From Kofleriaceae bacterium (GTDB taxonomy: Bacteria > Myxococcota_A > Polyangia > Haliangiales > Haliangiaceae), in contig JAGPCY010000014.1 in assembly GCA_018057825.1 (NCBI GenBank), forward strand, positions 1-64,000: DNA of 64,000 nucleotides. The letters run 5' to 3'. The notes under the pieces were generated by a model. The model was not told the DNA's origin. It worked only from the letters and a program-made list of their open reading frames with translations, and ran no database searches. Shown one piece after another: positions 38,763 to 48,192 of this stretch. The translations under genes were made by a program, and so were the position numbers. How positions within the stretch are numbered: the stretch's first letter is position 1; each line of letters begins with the position of its first letter.

Positions 38763-39077
38763 TCAGCCGGCGAGGATGCGGTGGGCGCCGGCGGCCGCGC
38801 GGGCCAGCTCGCGCTGCCGCGCCGCCGGGGTGCCGCCGCGAGCGATCACCGCCAGCCGGGTCCCGTCGAGGGGGAACGACAGCGCGTCGGCCTGGGCGGC
38901 GCCGCGCGCGGCGAGCTCGGCGCACAGCTCGGGCGCGCCGGCGGCTGCGACCACCAGGCCGTCGGCATCGCCGACGACGATCGCGTCGAGGCCCCCGGCG
39001 TCGCGGCACGCGGTGAGCTGGTGGTCGAGGGCGGGGCCGCGCTGCGACGAGCGGCGGTGACGGCGTTCGATCATCAT
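38763..39077 (-). CDS. Small roadblock/LC7-like protein
   Basis: This encodes 104 residues (a second ATG lies 3 bases inside). The segment GGLDAIVVGDADGLVVAAAG followed by LAARGAAQADALSF resembles roadblock/LC7 (MglB-like) small proteins that regulate GTPases. The N-terminus is basic. No GTPase partner is next to it. The match is weak. Confidence 0.45.
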   Translation of the reverse strand: MMIERRHRRSSQRGPALDHQLTACRDAGGLDAIVVGDADGLVVAAAGAPELCAELAARGAAQADALSFPLDGTRLAVIARGGTPAARQRELARAAAGAHRILAG

Positions 39078-39269
39078 CCGCGGATCGTGCCGCGGCCGCG
39101 GCGCCGGCCCAAGAATTTGGCGATCGTCGGCGCGTCGGCGCGATCGGTCGGGCCGCGGCGACCGAGCGGCCTCACCCGATCGGGGTACGCGATCCGTCGG
39201 ATGGTGGCGGGCGCGCTCGATCGGTAGCGTGGGCCAGGTCTTCCAACCCGATTCCCTCGAGGAGAACTC

Positions 39270-39755
39270 ATGACCATGACCACCGCCACGCCCAGCGCCA
39301 CGCCCACCGAGTCCGCCGTGCTCGCCATGCCGCTGGCGTCGCCGCTGTCGGGGCTCACGATCAGCGACCGCGATCAGCAGTTGTTCGCCCGCATGGTGCC
39401 GCTCCTGGTCGGCGACCTGCATCCGCCGCCGGCCGGGGATCTGGCTGCAGCCGCCGAAGCCTACGTCGAGGTCGTCCCGCAGTGGTGGGGCCTGGTGTTC
39501 GTCCTGTCGTCGCAGGCCGCCAAGGACCTCGCGGCGGGTGCATCGGCGGTCGCCGGCGTCGTCGCGGCGATCTCGGCCGCGTGTTCGGCGGTGCCAGCGG
39601 CCCAGGCGCTCGCGGCCGCGGGCGGCGTGATCAGCGCGATCGTCGGGTTGTACGCGGTCGTGATCGGCGTGATGGATCGCGGCAACGGCGTGTACATCAC
39701 CGCGCTGTGGCCGTCGATCCTCATCCCGCCGAGCTGGATCCCGACGCCGCGCTGA
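39270..39755 (+). CDS. Hypothetical protein with hydrophobic C-terminal half
   Basis: This encodes 161 residues. A good ribosome site (GAGGAGA) precedes the ATG. The N-terminal 40 residues are Thr/Ala/Pro-rich. Residues about 75-140 are strongly hydrophobic (KDLAAGASAVAGVVAAISAA and GGVISAIVGLYAVVIGVMDR), then NGVYITALWPSILIPPSWIP. It could be a small membrane or pore-forming protein. The end overlaps the convergent TPR gene by 35 bases. I do not recognise the family. Confidence 0.6.
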   Translation: MTMTTATPSATPTESAVLAMPLASPLSGLTISDRDQQLFARMVPLLVGDLHPPPAGDLAAAAEAYVEVVPQWWGLVFVLSSQAAKDLAAGASAVAGVVAAISAACSAVPAAQALAAAGGVISAIVGLYAVVIGVMDRGNGVYITALWPSILIPPSWIPTPR

Positions 39756-41163
39756 CCCGCGCCGGACGTCCGAGGGCCCGCGTCAGAGCGGAGGTCAGCC
39801 GGTGGACCGCGTCGACGCGCTCGCCGAAGGTCCGCGCGAACTCGCGCGGCGAGAACCGTGGCGCGAGGGCGACGAGGTCGCTGGCGTGGCGGCGGGCCGC
39901 GACTCGGTCGCCCGCGAGCCAGGTGGCGGCCGCGGCCAGCGCGCGCGCGAACGGATACCGCGGGTTCACCGCGATCGCTGCCGTGACCGCGTCGATGGTC
40001 TCGCGGTACTCGCGGCGGGCGAAGTGCGCGACCGCGAGCCCGGTGACGAACGACCGCGGGTCGAGGCGACAGGCCTGGCGCATGCGCGTCAGCCCCTCGT
40101 CGGGCAGACCGGTGAGCAGTAGCGTCTGGCCCAGCAGCGCGTAGGCCGGGGCGAAGCTCGGGTTGGCCGCGATCGCCGACCGCAATAGCGGCGGGGCCCG
40201 GTCGTGTTTGCCGCGCGCCTGAAGGTGCCGGGCCGCGAGGAAGTGGCCCTCGGCGCGATCGGGCGCCAGCGTCAGGCAGCGGTCGGCGTCCGCGGCCAGG
40301 CGATCGAGCGCCGGGCCCGCCGGTGCCCACTGGTTGAGCAGCGCATCGTAGGCGGACAGGCCGCGACCGTAGTGGGCCAAGCTCGACGTCGGATCCCGCG
40401 TGATCGCCGCCGTGAACGTGTCGTGAGCGCGCTGGTTGGCGTTGCGATCGCGGCTCTCGTGGAGGGCGAACCCGACGTGCGTGAGCTGCCACGCTGGCAG
40501 GTCGCCCGGGCTGTCGCTGGCGAGCGGCGGGTGGACCGCGGCGATCAGGCGCGGGTAGGCTGAGGCGACCAGGCGCGCGCACACCTGATCTTGCGTCGCG
40601 AACCAGCGGCGGGGCGTCAGGTCGAGGTGCTCGGTCCACACCAGCCGGCTGGTCGAGGCGTCGACCACGTGCATCGTCAAGCGCCAGCGCTGACGCCAGC
40701 ACGTCAGGGCACCATCGACGAGAAAACGCGCTCCCAGCCGCGCGCCGATCTCGGCGGTGGTGTCGCCGAGACCGCGCGGATCCCGGGTGGCGGCGTGGGC
40801 GATCACCGGGAAGTGGCACCAGCGCGACAGGAGCGACGTCAACTCGCGGGCGAGCGCCTGCGCCAGCAGCGGCGCGGCCTTCGCGCCGGTCGCCGGGATC
40901 GGCAAGACGGCGATCGCCGGGCGCGCCAGCACCACCTCGGCGCGGTCGAGCCGAGGGGACCAGCGCAGGTAGGTGGCGGTCGCCTCGGTCCGGTTCTCGA
41001 CGCCGAGGCCGGACAGGATCGCCGCGGCGTGGGTCCGCGCGGTCTCGGTGGAGATGCCGAGCTCGGTGGCGATCTCCTTGTTGGCCAGGCCTTGGGCCAT
41101 CAGGCGCAGCACCTCGCGCTGTCGCTTGGTCAGTCGCTCGATGGGATGCCCGGCGGACGGCAC
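39721..41163 (-). CDS. LuxR-type HTH with TPR repeats
   Basis: This encodes 480 residues. The N-terminus (about 9-60) is a LuxR/GerE helix-turn-helix (LTKRQREVLRLMAQGLANKE and RTHAAAILSGLGVENRTEA). Residues about 75-200 resemble the TolB-like segment found between DNA-binding and TPR regions in adenylate-cyclase-like regulators (AIAVLPIPATG, ARFLVDGAL). About four or five TPR units complete it (AHYGRGLSAYDALLNQWAPA and AYALLGQTLLLTGLPDEGL). It is a one-component regulator that senses through the TPR part. Convergent with the gene at 39270. Confidence 0.85.
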   Translation of the reverse strand: MPSAGHPIERLTKRQREVLRLMAQGLANKEIATELGISTETARTHAAAILSGLGVENRTEATATYLRWSPRLDRAEVVLARPAIAVLPIPATGAKAAPLLAQALARELTSLLSRWCHFPVIAHAATRDPRGLGDTTAEIGARLGARFLVDGALTCWRQRWRLTMHVVDASTSRLVWTEHLDLTPRRWFATQDQVCARLVASAYPRLIAAVHPPLASDSPGDLPAWQLTHVGFALHESRDRNANQRAHDTFTAAITRDPTSSLAHYGRGLSAYDALLNQWAPAGPALDRLAADADRCLTLAPDRAEGHFLAARHLQARGKHDRAPPLLRSAIAANPSFAPAYALLGQTLLLTGLPDEGLTRMRQACRLDPRSFVTGLAVAHFARREYRETIDAVTAAIAVNPRYPFARALAAAATWLAGDRVAARRHASDLVALAPRFSPREFARTFGERVDAVHRLTSALTRALGRPARVSAASGSSSAG

Positions 41164-41266
41164 GGTCGATGATCATCGCACGCGTCGAGGAGGCGCCGCG
41201 TCGCTGGCGCTGACGAGCCGCGGGCGCTCGGTCGACGCGCGCGACGCGATCGGTTGGGCCACTTCG

Positions 41267-41809
41267 TCATCGTGGTCGGCGCGCGCCGCGCGTCGGTCCC
41301 GCCGGGCGCGCGCGCGGCGCTTTGGGCGCCGGCTTGATCAGGTCGTAGGCCACGCCGATGAGCTGCGCGACCAGCGCCCAGTCGACGTCGGTGTCGAGGA
41401 TGATCGCGATCCAGCCGCGGTGACCGACGTAGGGCGGCCGGAAGATGTGCGCGGGGTGGGCTTCGATCAGCGCGGCCTGGGCGCCATCGGGGGCCGGCAG
41501 CCAGGCCGCCAGGTGGGGGCTGTCGTGATGGTAGGTGTCGCACTGGGCGAAGATCCGGCCGCCGACGCGCCAGGTCGGCTCGGCCCAGGCCTCCTGCTCG
41601 ACGACGTCGGGCAAGGCGAGGCACAGCGTCCGCAGGCGCTCGACGAGCCGCTGCGTGGCGGCGGTGCGCGCCTTGGGCGGGTGGCGTGACGGCGTGGCGC
41701 TCGGCGCGGGCTGTGCCTTTGAACGCGGGCTGCGTGGTTTCGGCGTGGGCGCGGCGACTGTCGCGGGCTTGACCCTCGCGCGCGGGGCGCGAGGCTTCGA
41801 CGTGGGCAT
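41267..41809 (-). CDS. MmcQ/YjbR-family protein with basic N-terminal tail
   Basis: This encodes 180 residues. The first 45 are Arg/Lys/Pro-rich (KPRAPRARVK), likely nucleic-acid binding. The rest is MmcQ/YjbR-like: LRTLCLALPDVVEQEAWAEP, WRVGGRIFAQC and HRGWIAIILD. This fold is a double-wing DNA-binding-like domain with unknown role. Confidence 0.8.
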   Translation of the reverse strand: MPTSKPRAPRARVKPATVAAPTPKPRSPRSKAQPAPSATPSRHPPKARTAATQRLVERLRTLCLALPDVVEQEAWAEPTWRVGGRIFAQCDTYHHDSPHLAAWLPAPDGAQAALIEAHPAHIFRPPYVGHRGWIAIILDTDVDWALVAQLIGVAYDLIKPAPKAPRARPAGPTRGARRPR

Positions 41810-41904
41810 CGCGTCATGGTAGCGCAGGGCCTCGTCGCTCCCGCGAGGTGCGCGCGGTGCGTGCGGCGCTTAACGAGCGGCGCTGGACCGCGGTCCATGG
41901 CCAC

Positions 41905-43224
41905 ATGGGCACACGATCCGAGGCTACGTTCTTGCTCGTGCTGGTGGCCGGCTGTGGCAGAGACGCGATGCCGATCGATCGCGATGCCAGCGTCGATGCG
42001 TCGGGCGGGCGTGGCGCGGTGGCGGTGGTGCTGGCGGCGGGCGTGCGCGGTGCGGCCGACGGCTGCTGGTTCGCGGGCGAGGCGGCCAGCGACGCGCGCG
42101 GGTGCGCGCTCCACGCGATGACCTGGGACCTCGACGGCGCGGCGGCCACGGCGCACGCGGTCGTGGTCGATCCGCCGACGGCGGGCGAGGGTGCGTGGCA
42201 GGCGACCTTCGATCCCACCGGGACCTGGCTGGCCTTCGCCCACCGCCACGCCGCCGGGGTCAGCGTCCGGGTCCGGACCGTGGCCGGCGCGGCCGATGAC
42301 CTAGGCGCGGCGCTGCCCGGCCCTGCGATCCAGGCCTGGCCGACGTGGTCGATCGATGGCGCGGTGGCGGTGTCGACCGCGGATCCGTCGGCGACCTGCG
42401 CCCGCCCCGATGGGACCTGCGTACCGGTGGCGCGCTGGCAGCGGACCTCGGTCGTCGCCGACGCGGCGACGGCGCCGGTCGGGCCGGTGGTGGTCGCCGG
42501 CGATCGCTCGTTCGCGTTCGAGGACACCATCGGGCATCCCACGATCGCGTCCCTTCTGGCCGGCCACGGCAAGTTCGACGCTGGCGGCCCGACCGCGCCA
42601 CGGGCCTGCGGTGGCGGCGCGCCGACCCCGGCGCCGAGCTGTCCGACGCTGACGCAGTCGCCGATGCCGATCGTGGTCGATCGCGACGACGGACGCGCCT
42701 GGGTGCTCGACCTCCGCGCGGTGATCGATGGCGTCCCGGTCGCGCTCGAGGGCTGTGCCCACGCCGACTGGTCGCCCGACGGGACGCGCCTCCTGTGTAC
42801 CGAGCAAGGGACCCCGGCCCTGGCCGGCGGACGGCAGAGCCAGATCTTCGCGCTGCCGTTCGATCCGGCGGTGGCGCCCGGGGTGGTGCCGACCGATGCG
42901 GCGCAGCTGTTCGCGCACCGTCCGGCCGCCGAGCTGTTCGATCTCGCGTCCGACCAGGCGTGCGACGTGTTCCACCACAAGTACGCGCGCTGGTGCGGCG
43001 ACGACGCGGTGCTGGCGACGATCGCGTGCGGCTGCGAGACCGCGGCGTGCCAGGCCGAGGCCGGCGGCCCAACCTTGCTGATCGCCGATCGGGTGTTCCT
43101 GATCGATCTCATCGACCCGGCGGCGCCGCGCTACCACGATCTGACCGCGGCGCTCGAGGCGGAGCTGGGCGCTGCGGCGGGCAGCCTGACCAGCTTCACC
43201 GCCGACTGCCATCGCGGCGGCTAA
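41905..43224 (+). CDS. Lipoprotein with TolB-like propeller segments
   Basis: This encodes 439 residues. Start ATG 41905 gives a short signal and lipobox LVAGC; an in-frame start at 41848 is less likely. The mature domain has repeated sheets typical of TolB/WD40-like propellers (WQATFDPTGTWLAFAHRH, HADWSPDGTRLLCTEQG) and many Cys. Likely periplasmic; ligand unknown. It is followed 107 bases later by the metzincin gene. Confidence 0.68.
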   Translation: MGTRSEATFLLVLVAGCGRDAMPIDRDASVDASGGRGAVAVVLAAGVRGAADGCWFAGEAASDARGCALHAMTWDLDGAAATAHAVVVDPPTAGEGAWQATFDPTGTWLAFAHRHAAGVSVRVRTVAGAADDLGAALPGPAIQAWPTWSIDGAVAVSTADPSATCARPDGTCVPVARWQRTSVVADAATAPVGPVVVAGDRSFAFEDTIGHPTIASLLAGHGKFDAGGPTAPRACGGGAPTPAPSCPTLTQSPMPIVVDRDDGRAWVLDLRAVIDGVPVALEGCAHADWSPDGTRLLCTEQGTPALAGGRQSQIFALPFDPAVAPGVVPTDAAQLFAHRPAAELFDLASDQACDVFHHKYARWCGDDAVLATIACGCETAACQAEAGGPTLLIADRVFLIDLIDPAAPRYHDLTAALEAELGAAAGSLTSFTADCHRGG

Positions 43225-43331
43225 GGGCCCGCGAAGGAACAACACCCGGGGAACGTTCCCCGACGTGGACGACCGCGCGCGAAAGGCCGCGAAGACGGGG
43301 CCGGGGCGCCGTCACGGCGGGCGGAGGATTC

Positions 43332-44912
43332 ATGCACCGCTCATCCACGCTGTCCATCACCGCTGCGCTGTTCGCCACCTCGAGCCTGGCTTGCGCCGTC
43401 GACGCCCCCGACCTCGGCGACGCCGAGGAGACCATCTTCGTCAACTCGGCGACCACGCTGTGGCACGGCCCCGGTGAGCGCGGCAACCGCGACATCCCGG
43501 TGTGCTGGGAGCCTGGCCAGGCGCCGCTGGCCTGGGACGGCTTCGCCGCCGAGCGGGCCTTCACGCTCGACCACCTCCGCCGGACCTGGCAGGCGCTGTC
43601 CGGCATCCGCTTCGTCGACCGCGGCGCCTGTCCGACCACCGGCACCGAGACCATGGTGCGGGTGCGCAACCGCGGCTACACGCCGGCGCCCACCATCGAG
43701 ATCGGCGGCTCGGCCCGGGTCGGCACCGCCGCGCTGTTCCCGCCGGCGACCGGTGACGCCTCGATGAGCGTGGCGTTCGAGCTGCCGGTGCAGTGGAACG
43801 CCGCCGCCCTGCGCCTCGAGCGCGTCGACACCGACGATCGCCTGCGCTACGTGGTCGGTCACGAGTTCGGACATGTGCTCGGCTTCTCGCACGAGCAGGA
43901 CGGCAGCATGGACGCCCACGCGGTCGCGTGCCGGGGCGGCGCCGCAGCGGTGGCCGGGACCCAGGTGACCGCCTACGACGCCAACTCGATCATGAACTAC
44001 TGCCAGGCCGGCGGGAACAACACCGGCGCGCTGACGCCGCTCGACGTCCAGGGCGTGCGCGAGCTGTACGGCTGGCGTGACGCGACGGACTACGACAACG
44101 ACGGCCGCTCGGATCTCGCCGTGTGGCGTCCGGGAACCGGACAGTGGTTCGGCACGACCTTGCCGTGGGGGCTGGGCTACGGCGAGGCCGGCGACGTCCC
44201 GCTGGCCGGCGACTTCGACGGCGACGGCTGGTCCGATCCCGCGGTGTGGCGGCCGGCCGGCCCGTACCAGGGCACCTGGTTCATCCGCAAGAGCACCGGC
44301 GGCGAGCAGCGGGTGCAGTGGGGCGCCACCGGCGATCTGCCGTCGGTGGCCGACCTCGACGGCGACGGTCGCGCCGAGCTGGTCGTGTACCGCCCGTCGA
44401 CTCGTCACTTCTACGTTCGCGAGCCCGACGGCAGCGGCTGGAGCTACGGCCCGTGGGGCGAGGCCGGCGACGTGCCGGTGCTGGCCGACTACGACGGTGA
44501 CGGCGTGACCGACCTGGCCTTGTTCCGGCCGTCGGGGGTGTGGGCCGGGTCGTGGTTCGTCCTCAACAGCACGAACCCCGGCTACTACACACATCACGTC
44601 TACGGCGAGGCCGGCGACGTTCCGGTGGTCGGCGACTTCGACGGCGATCGCAAGAGCGATCGCGCGGTGTGGCGGCCGAGCAACGGCACCTGGTACGTCC
44701 TGGCCTCGGCCGGCGGCGAGATCCGCACCCAGTTCGGCGCGCCGGGCGACGAGCCGGTGTCGCTCGACTACGACGGCGACGCGATCACCGAGCTCGCGGT
44801 GTGGCGGCCGTCGACCGGGAACTTCTACGTCGCCCGGCGCGACGGCTCGTGGCTGGCCAACGTCCACCTCGGCCAGGCCGGCGACGTGCCGCTCGGGCGT
44901 ACCGTGCGATGA
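43332..44912 (+). CDS. Secreted metzincin protease with six FG-GAP repeats
   Basis: This encodes 526 residues. A Shine-Dalgarno (GGAGG) precedes the ATG at 43332; the signal sequence ends near SLACAVDA. The zinc site HEFGHVLGFSHE (about residue 177) is HExxHxxGxxH, and SIMNYC at about 220 gives the Met-turn, so it belongs to the metzincin clan (astacin/matrixin-like). The C-terminus has six repeats of the type DYDNDGRSDLAVWRP, each a calcium loop, forming a propeller. It is an extracellular calcium-dependent protease, plausible for predation. Upstream 107 bases have no gene. Confidence 0.9.
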   Translation: MHRSSTLSITAALFATSSLACAVDAPDLGDAEETIFVNSATTLWHGPGERGNRDIPVCWEPGQAPLAWDGFAAERAFTLDHLRRTWQALSGIRFVDRGACPTTGTETMVRVRNRGYTPAPTIEIGGSARVGTAALFPPATGDASMSVAFELPVQWNAAALRLERVDTDDRLRYVVGHEFGHVLGFSHEQDGSMDAHAVACRGGAAAVAGTQVTAYDANSIMNYCQAGGNNTGALTPLDVQGVRELYGWRDATDYDNDGRSDLAVWRPGTGQWFGTTLPWGLGYGEAGDVPLAGDFDGDGWSDPAVWRPAGPYQGTWFIRKSTGGEQRVQWGATGDLPSVADLDGDGRAELVVYRPSTRHFYVREPDGSGWSYGPWGEAGDVPVLADYDGDGVTDLALFRPSGVWAGSWFVLNSTNPGYYTHHVYGEAGDVPVVGDFDGDRKSDRAVWRPSNGTWYVLASAGGEIRTQFGAPGDEPVSLDYDGDAITELAVWRPSTGNFYVARRDGSWLANVHLGQAGDVPLGRTVR

Positions 44913-44993
44913 CGTCACGGTCACCCTGGCGGGGTGAGGTCGTCGTCGAAGTTTGCCGGTCGGGCCGGCCTCGGCGGGTGTAGCTTCGAGGTG

Positions 44994-47900
44994 ATGAGCG
45001 ATCGCGAGCACGCGTCACGGTTGGGGCCCGAGGCCTCGGGTGGCGACGCGCTCGGCGCCGCTGGCAAGCGCAGCCGGGTGGTGCAGCGCTGGGCGGCGGG
45101 GCGTGGCGCCGGGCCGGTCGGCTTGGCGCCCGACGGCGCGGCCGCGGCTCAGGGCGGGGGCGAGGTCGGGGACGCGACCGCCGGCGACGATCCGTTCGGG
45201 TTGCACCTGGGCGCGGCGGCCGCCGATGGGCCCGCCGACGACGGCGCGCCGATCCGGGCGGCGGCAGGACACCCGGTCGCGGTGCAGCGGGCCGCCGATC
45301 CGACGGCGACCCCCGAGGCCGAGGGGCGCGAGGCGGCGGGCGGGCTGATCGTCGAGGATGGTCAAGCGGCGACCGCCGGCCAGCTCACGCGCTCGGCGTT
45401 CCTTGCGCTCTTGCGCCGCGAGGTGATCGCGACCGCGACCGAGGCGCTCGGGCCGATGTGGTCGGCGGCCGGTTGCCCCTACATCGAGCGGTGGTTCGCG
45501 CGCCACGCCGACAGCGACGCCGCCACGCTCGACCGCCTGGCCCGGCGCTACGCTGGGGGCGCGGCGCGCACCGCCAACGACTACATCGCGCCGATCTGCG
45601 CGCGGCTGCGGGCCAGCATCGCGCGCTGGCGCGGCGGCGGCGACATCGCCGGCGAGCTGGCGGCCGCGGGGTTGTCGGCGGCGGAGGTGGCGGACGCCGC
45701 CGGGCCCCGGGTCCTGCGCAAGGCCGACGGCGCGGGTGACGGCGAGCGGTCCGACGGCGGCGCGGTGCTGGCTCGGCTCGGCGGCGGCAGCGCGCTGCCA
45801 GCCGACACCGCGGCGCGGATGGAGGGCGCGTTTGGCGATCGCTTCGACGACGTGCGGGTCCACACCGACGCCGGCGCGCAGGCCGAGGCGCGGCGGCAGG
45901 GTGCGCTGGCGTTCACCGTCGGCAACCACGTCGCCTTCGGCGCCGGGCAGTACCAGCCGGGCACGCCGGAGGGCGACGCGCTCATGGCCCACGAGCTGGC
46001 TCACGTCCAGCAACAGCGGGGCGGCGGCGCCGCGGTCGCGGCCAAGGGCGCCGAGGCGAGCGACGAGCCGGCCGCCGAGGCCGACGCCGATCAGGCGGCC
46101 GAGGGCGTCCTGCGTCGGCTCTACGGTGGCGTCACCAGCACGATCGGCCGGGTCGGCGCAGCGATGTCGACGGGCCTGTCGCTCAAGCGCTGCCGCGATC
46201 CCGAGCGCGAGACCCGCGGCCCCGAGACCGCGGGCGGCGAGGCCGGCCGCGACGGTGGCGCGACCGACGGCGGGACGGTCGACGCCGGGCCGCCGCCGAT
46301 CACCGAGACCTCGGTGACGACCGAGCTGACCGCCGGCGGCTTCGACCCGACCGTGGTGCTCGAGCACCTGCGTCAGCTCACCCCGGTCGGCGTCGGCGCG
46401 ACCCCGACCGCCCTCGACACCGCGATCGATGCCCACCTGACCGGCGATGCCTTGTGGCGCGCGCACAACATCCGGATCTACGGGCCCGAGGCGAACTGGC
46501 CGCCGATCTTGCGCGGTGACACCGCGCTTATGCTCGGTACGATCCGCGGGCGCCTCATGGCCGGCACGATGCCGAGCGAGGCCGAGGTCGCCGACGCGCT
46601 GCGACCGCTCAACCGCACCGCGCAACACCAGGCGATCACCGCCTGGCGTCGCGAGATCCCGACGGTGCGCTTCGGTGGCGGCGCGCAGCGCACCGCCTTC
46701 TTCGACCGCGTCATGCAGCTCCTCGACGGCCCGAGCTACGCGCCGGTCGACGATCTGGGCGCGGTGCCGCCGATCCTCGATCTCGAGACCCGCACCGAGG
46801 CCGAGCTGTATGCGTACTTCCAGCGGGTGTGTTCGGCCCGGGGCTTCACCTTCCAGGAGACCGATCTGAGCGTGCCGATCAGCTCGGCCAACCCGATCAA
46901 GTTCATGGCCTTCAACATCCGCGAATACGAGCGGACCACGACCGCCCACGCCGCCAGCGCGCGGACCGCGGTCACCGGGCGGACTGACTTCACTGGGCGC
47001 ATGTTCCTCCTGTGGCGCGACGGCACCGCGCCCGGCGTCCAGCACGCCCCCAACTGGGAGTGGAGCAACACCGGCATCGGCGCGACCAAGCTGGGCGACA
47101 CCCGGGCCCACGGCGACGATCAGCTCAGCGCTGAGGCCGGCTTCGGCGGCTTCAACAGCGACAGCCGGGGCGCGGTCAGCCGCACCGATCGCCGCGCGAT
47201 CACCGCCGCCACCGACGCCGACACGGTGGCGCGCGACGCCCAGCAACACGCCGCCGACGCCACCACCAGCGCGGCGACCGCGGCCACCCAGGCCACCACC
47301 GCCGAGACCTCGTCGGCCAATCGGGCCGTGGCCACCGTCGCGACCACCGGGACCCAGGCCCTGGCGACCACCGCGCTCACCACCGCGTTGGCCGCGCGCC
47401 AGGCCGCGGCCCGCGCGATCCTCGAGGCCGACCGCGCGATCCGCTTGCTCGGCAGCGGCACCGTCAGCGCCGGCATCCAGGCCCCGGCCGACAGCAAGAC
47501 CGCGGCCGAGGCGGCCAAGACCAGCGCCCGCGACTCCTACGCCCGCGCCCGCGGCGCGTGGATCATCGCGCGCCAGCAGCACCTGGCCAGCGAAGAGGAG
47601 CGCTTGCGTCGCGAGTGGGAGCGGGTCGAGGCGGATCCCGCATCGACCGCCGATCAGAAGCGCGACGCGCGCCGGGCCTACGACGCCGCTCGGACCCGCA
47701 ACAACAGCGGCTCGGGCGAGAGCAACACCGGCGACATGTCCGAGAACAACGCGCTGCCGTGGCTGCACGAGGGGCAGTACGTCGCGAACCTGCGCAGCGG
47801 CGACAAGGGCGGCTACGCGTTCTGGTCCGTCGACGCCGGGATCTCGGCCAACGGCAACGGCATGGCGCCAGTCGATCGCGACTGGGACGCCGACGGGCGC

Positions 47901-48191
47901 ATCGACCCCGGCGAGCGCGACGTCCCCGGCACCGCGGTCGGCACCGGCGTGTTGATCCACCGCGGCGACGCGACGACCCACTCGATCGGCTGTCAGGTCG
48001 CGCCCGAGGACGCCTATGGCGAGTTCGTCGCCGCGCTGTCGACCGGCCGCAGCAGCCCGGCCCGCACCTATGCCTACGTCGTGGTCGAGGCGCGCCACCT
48101 GCCGCCGTGGGCCGCAGGCGCCGCGGGGGCGACCGGGGCGGTCGGAGGCGCCGCGGTGGGTGGCGGGGGCGACGCCGGAGCCCACGAGTGA
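44994..48191 (+). CDS. Large DUF4157 (eCIS-core) protein with candidate C-terminal effector domain
   Basis: This encodes 1065 residues; start ATG 44994, no signal peptide. Residues about 265-345 are DUF4157, the eCIS core domain (LPADTAARMEGAFGDRFDDV, FGAGQYQPGTPEGDALMAHE, then LAHVQQQRGG) with a HELAH metallopeptidase-like motif at about 332. A long Ala/Thr/Asp-rich helical region (about 740-860) follows. Residues about 985-1030 contain GVLIHRGDATTHSIGCQVAP, an arrangement with His and Cys like L,D-transpeptidase or other Cys-dependent peptidoglycan enzymes. DUF4157 proteins are usually linked to contractile injection systems, as payload or toxin carriers. No tube, sheath or baseplate genes are in view, so this is an orphan. 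It is followed 1 base later by the LRR gene. Confidence 0.85.
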   Translation: MSDREHASRLGPEASGGDALGAAGKRSRVVQRWAAGRGAGPVGLAPDGAAAAQGGGEVGDATAGDDPFGLHLGAAAADGPADDGAPIRAAAGHPVAVQRAADPTATPEAEGREAAGGLIVEDGQAATAGQLTRSAFLALLRREVIATATEALGPMWSAAGCPYIERWFARHADSDAATLDRLARRYAGGAARTANDYIAPICARLRASIARWRGGGDIAGELAAAGLSAAEVADAAGPRVLRKADGAGDGERSDGGAVLARLGGGSALPADTAARMEGAFGDRFDDVRVHTDAGAQAEARRQGALAFTVGNHVAFGAGQYQPGTPEGDALMAHELAHVQQQRGGGAAVAAKGAEASDEPAAEADADQAAEGVLRRLYGGVTSTIGRVGAAMSTGLSLKRCRDPERETRGPETAGGEAGRDGGATDGGTVDAGPPPITETSVTTELTAGGFDPTVVLEHLRQLTPVGVGATPTALDTAIDAHLTGDALWRAHNIRIYGPEANWPPILRGDTALMLGTIRGRLMAGTMPSEAEVADALRPLNRTAQHQAITAWRREIPTVRFGGGAQRTAFFDRVMQLLDGPSYAPVDDLGAVPPILDLETRTEAELYAYFQRVCSARGFTFQETDLSVPISSANPIKFMAFNIREYERTTTAHAASARTAVTGRTDFTGRMFLLWRDGTAPGVQHAPNWEWSNTGIGATKLGDTRAHGDDQLSAEAGFGGFNSDSRGAVSRTDRRAITAATDADTVARDAQQHAADATTSAATAATQATTAETSSANRAVATVATTGTQALATTALTTALAARQAAARAILEADRAIRLLGSGTVSAGIQAPADSKTAAEAAKTSARDSYARARGAWIIARQQHLASEEERLRREWERVEADPASTADQKRDARRAYDAARTRNNSGSGESNTGDMSENNALPWLHEGQYVANLRSGDKGGYAFWSVDAGISANGNGMAPVDRDWDADGRIDPGERDVPGTAVGTGVLIHRGDATTHSIGCQVAPEDAYGEFVAALSTGRSSPARTYAYVVVEARHLPPWAAGAAGATGAVGGAAVGGGGDAGAHE

Positions 48192-48192
48192 T

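Noticed and set aside
44994-48191. Complete contractile injection system locus
   Set aside because: Only the DUF4157 protein is present; no sheath, tube, baseplate or AAA ATPase of such systems is in the window.
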